Assembly: GCA_964522665.1 (NCBI GenBank) | Contig: CAZFVY010000168.1 | Coordinates: 1 to 8,999 of the forward strand | Length of the DNA: 8,999 nucleotides | Source of the DNA: CAZFVY01 sp964522665 | GTDB taxonomy: Bacteria; Verrucomicrobiota; Verrucomicrobiia; Limisphaerales; CAZFVY01 | Direction of reading: 5' to 3' | Part shown: positions 5,918-8,999 of the stretch, in pieces | Position numbering within the stretch: the first letter of the stretch is position 1 | Layout: every line of letters starts with the position of its first letter | The notes under the pieces: generated by a model | What the model saw: the letters and a program-made list of their open reading frames with translations, nothing else | Database searches by the model: none | Told to the model about the DNA's origin: nothing | Translations under genes and position numbers: made by a program

Positions 5918-8392
5918 CTCAACGATGACTTGCGAGCCGGTCTTGGGACGTTCACCTTTGTGCCACCAGAGAACCAGCGCGCTCGCGATGTAGATGCTCG
6001 AATACGTGCCCGTGATGATGCCGACCAGGAACGTGAAGGCGAAATTATTGACCGCGCCGCCACCAAAGATATACAGCGAGAGGGTTGCCAGGAACACCGT
6101 GCCCGACGTTATCAGCGTTCGGCTCAAGGTCTGGTTCAAAGCCTGGTCAATCAGCTCTCGGAAACTCCCGCGAATACCCAGCTTAAGGTCTTCCCGTATC
6201 CGGTCGAAAATGACGATCGTATCGTTGATCGAAAATCCGATGATCGTAAGCACGGCGGCCACCATCGCGGCGTCAAATTCCCGCCCCGATAGACAATAAC
6301 AGCCGATCGTCATCAGCACGTCATGGATGACCGCCAAAACCGCGCCGACCGAGAACGAGAACTCGTAGCGGAACGCGACGTAGATGAGGATGCCGAACAG
6401 CGAAAGCAGCGAGGCCGAAATGGCCGTCTTCCGAATCTCGGCGCCGATCGTCGGCCCGACCTTCTTGATGCCTCGCGGTGAAAACTTGGCGTCCGGGAAA
6501 TCTTTGACCAAAGCGCTCACCGCCTGGTCGCCAGCGCCAAATCGCGCGGTGATTTCAAGCGTTTCCGTGCCGCCGACAATGTCCTTTCCATACTGAATTT
6601 TCGGATCGTTGATGCCCGCCGCGCTGAGGGAAGCGCGCAGTTTATCCACTTCGACCTTTTTCGAAAAACTCAAAATGATGTTGTCGCCGCCGGCGAACTC
6701 AACGCCCAGCAAGTTGTGGCCCCGCACAAAGATTCCGTAGCTGAGGCCAATCACGATCAGCGTCCACGAAATGATGAACGCCGGCTTCGCCAGCGACATG
6801 AAGCGCAGCTTGGTGGCGCGAATGATATGCATCATCGGCAGCGATTTCAGCAATTCCTTGTTCAACAAAACGTCGAAGATCAATCGGGTGACGACCAACG
6901 CCGTGAACAAACTCGCGGCGACGCCGATCGTGAGCGAAACACCAAACCCTTTGATCGAGCCGGTGCCCATGTAAATCAGGATCACCGAAGAGATCAACGT
7001 CGTGACGTGAGAGTCAAAGATCGTCCCGAACGCCCGGTTGTAGCCGGCCTCGATGGCCCCCCGCAGCGACTTGCCCTTCCCGGATTCCTCCCGAATACGC
7101 TCGAAGATCAAAACGTTCGCGTCCACCGCCATACCAATCGTCAAAACGATACCCGCGATGCCGGGGAGGGTCAGTGTCGTCCCCACCGAGCACATAACCC
7201 CGAACAAGATGATAATGTTCAGGATGAGCGCGATGTTCGCCACGATGCCCGCGAGCAAATAGTAAGACGCCATGAAACCCGAGACGGCCAGCGTCCCAAT
7301 CACGCACGCCCGAATGCCGCTCGCGATGGAATCGCGCCCCAGCGTCGGATCCACGCCCCGCTCTTGCTGCAGTACGACCGGCGCTTCAAGCGGGTTTTCC
7401 AGCGAGGTCGCCAGCATAAACGCCTCTTTGATGCTAAAATGCCCCTGAATCACCCCGCGCCCCTGTGGGATTTCACCGTTGATAACCGGCGCGGAAACCA
7501 GCTCTCCGTCAAGCACGATGGCCAATTGCTTGCCCACGTTTTCCCGAGTCACATCCGCGAACGCTTTCGCGCCGTCCGCGTCCAACGTAAAATTAATCTC
7601 TGGATTGCCGGTCATCGGGTCGCGGCTCACCATCGCGCTCTTGACGTTTTTGCCGGTCAATCCGCGCTCGGCCTTCTTCTTGACCATGTAGGGAATCAAA
7701 TCCTTTTGCCCGGTGGCGGAATCGACGCGTTGTTCCTTGAGGATTTCATACCCCGGCATCCCGATCCCTTGCCCGACCAACTGCTTGCTATCTGGATGGA
7801 CCAGCCGGAATTCGAGAAACGCCGCCTTTTGCAACTGTTTCTTGGCGTTCTCCTTGTCGCTTTCTGAGAGACCGGGAAGTTGAATCTGAATCTGGTTGTC
7901 CCCGACCGGTTCGATCACCGGCTCGGCGACGCCGAACTTATCCACGCGCCGGCGCAACACTTCAACCGCCTGCTCCAACGCATGAGACCGGTCGGCGGAC
8001 GAACTCAGCCGGTTAGTGTCCATCGAGACCAGGAATTCGGTTCCACCCTGGAGGTCCAAGCCGAGCTTAATCTTGCCAGCCGACTCCTGTTGAATCCGAT
8101 TGAGAATCGCGCGGGTCGGCATCGCCTCAACCTTCGTATTCACGAACGGGAAGTAGCGGGTGATGTCATTCGTCCCAATCGCTTCCATCAGATTCGCGAA
8201 GGTCCGGTCGGGCGCCTTCTGTTCCATGGCCTCCGCGCTCTTGACGATGACGTTGAAATTCGTGTCCACGTTGCTCGCCCGGCCGCGGAACTCCTCGATG
8301 AGGTTAGGCGAGGTGGGTGGGTACATTTGCCACACCGACCAAAGCAGAACGAACAGTATGATTAAGGATCTCGAAAAATTATTCCGTTTCAT
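5894..8392 (-). CDS. secDF: Fused protein translocase subunit SecDF
   Basis: SecDF is an inner-membrane RND-family protein that uses the proton-motive force to pull secreted proteins through SecYEG from the outer face of the membrane. This 832-residue protein joins SecD and SecF in one chain and shows twelve likely membrane helices. The SecD half has TM1 (about 9-23), the GLDLQGGTEFLV motif (111-122), LRRRVDKFGVAEPVI (146-160), DPTLGRDSI (348-356) and helices 2-6 (about 363-507) with GMAVDANVLIFERIREE (420-436); D424 is the conserved intramembrane acid. The SecF half has TM7 (537-556), GVEFAGGD (563-570), KVGPTIGAEI (644-653), IHDVLMTIG (689-697), GFSINDTIVIFDRIRE (719-734), SRTLITSGT (757-765) and TM12 (about 783-809). 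Residues 24-108 form an extended periplasmic stretch before the P1 domain, longer than in Thermus SecDF. The ATG at 8392 lies 11 bp after yajC with no ribosome site, suggesting coupled expression. The usual GIDFTGG motif reads GVEFAGG here. Confidence 0.98.
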   Translation of the reverse strand: MKRNNFSRSLIILFVLLWSVWQMYPPTSPNLIEEFRGRASNVDTNFNVIVKSAEAMEQKAPDRTFANLMEAIGTNDITRYFPFVNTKVEAMPTRAILNRIQQESAGKIKLGLDLQGGTEFLVSMDTNRLSSSADRSHALEQAVEVLRRRVDKFGVAEPVIEPVGDNQIQIQLPGLSESDKENAKKQLQKAAFLEFRLVHPDSKQLVGQGIGMPGYEILKEQRVDSATGQKDLIPYMVKKKAERGLTGKNVKSAMVSRDPMTGNPEINFTLDADGAKAFADVTRENVGKQLAIVLDGELVSAPVINGEIPQGRGVIQGHFSIKEAFMLATSLENPLEAPVVLQQERGVDPTLGRDSIASGIRACVIGTLAVSGFMASYYLLAGIVANIALILNIIILFGVMCSVGTTLTLPGIAGIVLTIGMAVDANVLIFERIREESGKGKSLRGAIEAGYNRAFGTIFDSHVTTLISSVILIYMGTGSIKGFGVSLTIGVAASLFTALVVTRLIFDVLLNKELLKSLPMMHIIRATKLRFMSLAKPAFIISWTLIVIGLSYGIFVRGHNLLGVEFAGGDNIILSFSKKVEVDKLRASLSAAGINDPKIQYGKDIVGGTETLEITARFGAGDQAVSALVKDFPDAKFSPRGIKKVGPTIGAEIRKTAISASLLSLFGILIYVAFRYEFSFSVGAVLAVIHDVLMTIGCYCLSGREFDAAMVAAVLTIIGFSINDTIVIFDRIREDLKLGIRGSFRELIDQALNQTLSRTLITSGTVFLATLSLYIFGGGAVNNFAFTFLVGIITGTYSSIYIASALVLWWHKGERPKTGSQVIVERETAARV

Positions 8393-8403
8393 GTAACAAC
8401 AAT

Positions 8404-8754
8404 TTACGCCTCGCTCGGCGCCGAAGGCTTCTCAGCCTTTTCCGTAATATCAGTGACCGCGGTTTTCAGAATCTCCAGCTTAGCATCCGCCGAGCGAATG
8501 GAAAGGCTCTTTTCCTTCACCGCCACGACGACGCCGATGATCCCGCTGGCCGTCAACACCTTGTCGCCGGCCTTGATCGTCTTAAGCAACGCCTCCTGCT
8601 CTTTCGCCTTTTTCTGCTGCGGCCGAATCAAGATAAAATAGAAGACGACCATGATCAGCGCCAGCGGCACAATGTTGACCCAAGCCGGTGGCTGCCCCTG
8701 GCCTGCCTGCGGCGAAGCCATCGCGACCATCAAATGTCCATCAAATAAAGTCAT
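8404..8754 (-). CDS. yajC: Preprotein translocase subunit YajC
   Basis: YajC is a small single-span membrane protein that co-purifies with SecD and SecF as the accessory part of the Sec holotranslocon. This one has 116 residues, a usual length. A short Gly/Pro/Gln-rich periplasmic N-terminus (1-24) is followed by a membrane helix (about 25-43, WVNIVPLALIMVVFYFILI), the diagnostic RPQQKKAKE (44-52) and the cytoplasmic motif AGDKVLTASGIIGVV (62-76). The C-terminal tail is charged (EKAEKPSAPSEA). The ATG at 8754 is preceded on the minus strand by GGAAACT, a weak ribosome site; an internal ATG at codon 9 would leave an unusually short N-terminus. It is the first gene of the yajC-secDF pair in this window. 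Confidence 0.96.
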   Translation of the reverse strand: MTLFDGHLMVAMASPQAGQGQPPAWVNIVPLALIMVVFYFILIRPQQKKAKEQEALLKTIKAGDKVLTASGIIGVVVAVKEKSLSIRSADAKLEILKTAVTDITEKAEKPSAPSEA

Positions 8755-8999
8755 AGTTTCCAGAGCAACAAGCCGCTAAATCTAGGGATGCGAATCCGTT
8801 TGGCAAGCCCAGAAGTGGCCGTTTCGCGCCGCGGTATTGCGCCAAGCGGGGTTCGGGCGGCGCGAAGAACACTACGAATTGTGGTTCGGACCCTGCGCGG
8901 ATCGCCAGCCGGGTCGGCCCGGTTGCCGAAACGGCGTCCCGCCTGCCCTGCCCTCTCCACTTCGGCCCGAAATTGTAATCGACCGCCAGCGACCGCTAG
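8755..8999. other. Upstream region of yajC with no recognisable gene
   Basis: The 245 bp between yajC and the right edge hold no recognised coding sequence. A 69-codon minus-strand frame (8960-8751) is Arg-rich, has no family resemblance and overlaps the yajC start, so it is not called. A queuine tRNA-ribosyltransferase gene (tgt), which often precedes yajC, is not visible here. Two small GC-rich inverted repeats occur: CCGGG-TCGG-CCCGG (8909-8922) and GCCG-AAA-CGGC (8925-8935). They may be the 3' end structure of a gene outside the window. No tRNA was found on either strand. Confidence 0.45.
8779..8806 (-). promoter_or_regulatory. Candidate promoter of the yajC-secDF operon
   Basis: On the minus strand TTGCCA (8806-8801, five of six -35 consensus bases) is followed after 16 nt by TAGATT (8784-8779, four of six -10 bases). 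Transcription would begin near 8772, about 18 nt before the yajC ATG. The local drop in GC around the -10 supports it, but the match is by eye only. Confidence 0.35.

Noticed and set aside
6716..7867. 383-codon plus-strand open frame antisense to secDF
   Set aside because: Asp/Arg/His/Gln-rich translation with no domain; it is the mirror of conserved SecDF codons.
8785..8800. T-loop-like GGATTCGCATCC on the minus strand upstream of yajC
   Set aside because: No five-pair T-stem, acceptor stem or anticodon arm can be built around it, so it is not a tRNA.
8751..8960. 69-codon minus-strand frame overlapping the yajC start
   Set aside because: Arg-rich low-information translation, no family resemblance, and it covers the candidate yajC promoter.

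Overview
The window looks like ordinary chromosomal DNA from a Verrucomicrobiota bacterium, probably close to the Pedosphaera/Limisphaerales group. The evidence is the high GC content, the sparse Shine-Dalgarno sequences, a repeat-rich surface protein ending in a typical C-terminal module (...RFYRTVYP), a propeller-type sensor kinase, and a fused SecDF next to yajC and recJ. The taxonomic call is inferred from protein style, not from a marker gene.

Layout, left to right. Positions 3-764 (+) carry the last 253 codons of a large extracellular protein built from cadherin/Ig-like beta-sandwich modules; it starts outside the window. A 65-bp convergent gap with small hairpins separates it from a membrane sensor histidine kinase on the minus strand (830-3760). 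The kinase has a signal peptide, 14 propeller repeats (two seven-bladed propellers), a Y_Y_Y domain, one membrane helix, and a NarX/LytS-like HisKA_3 plus HATPase core. A plausible sigma70-type promoter lies just upstream of its GTG start, inside a 212-bp intergenic region.

Upstream of the kinase, in minus-strand transcription order, come yajC (8754-8404), secDF (8392-5894) and recJ (5736-3973). YajC and SecDF are the accessory complex of the Sec translocon, and they lie 11 bp apart as an obvious operon led by a candidate promoter near 8779-8806. RecJ, the single-strand-specific 5'-3' exonuclease of recombination and repair, follows after 157 bp. A secDF-recJ neighbourhood is known from other phyla, so this order is conserved synteny and not a special system.

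Functionally the window divides into a housekeeping block (Sec export and DNA repair) and an accessory block (orphan sensor kinase and giant surface protein). No mobile element, CRISPR array, tRNA or rRNA is visible. I found no convincing undescribed multi-gene system. The most noteworthy points are the orphan 14-blade kinase, a repeat that duplicates the 3' end of secDF just past its stop codon, and a RecJ-specific insertion.
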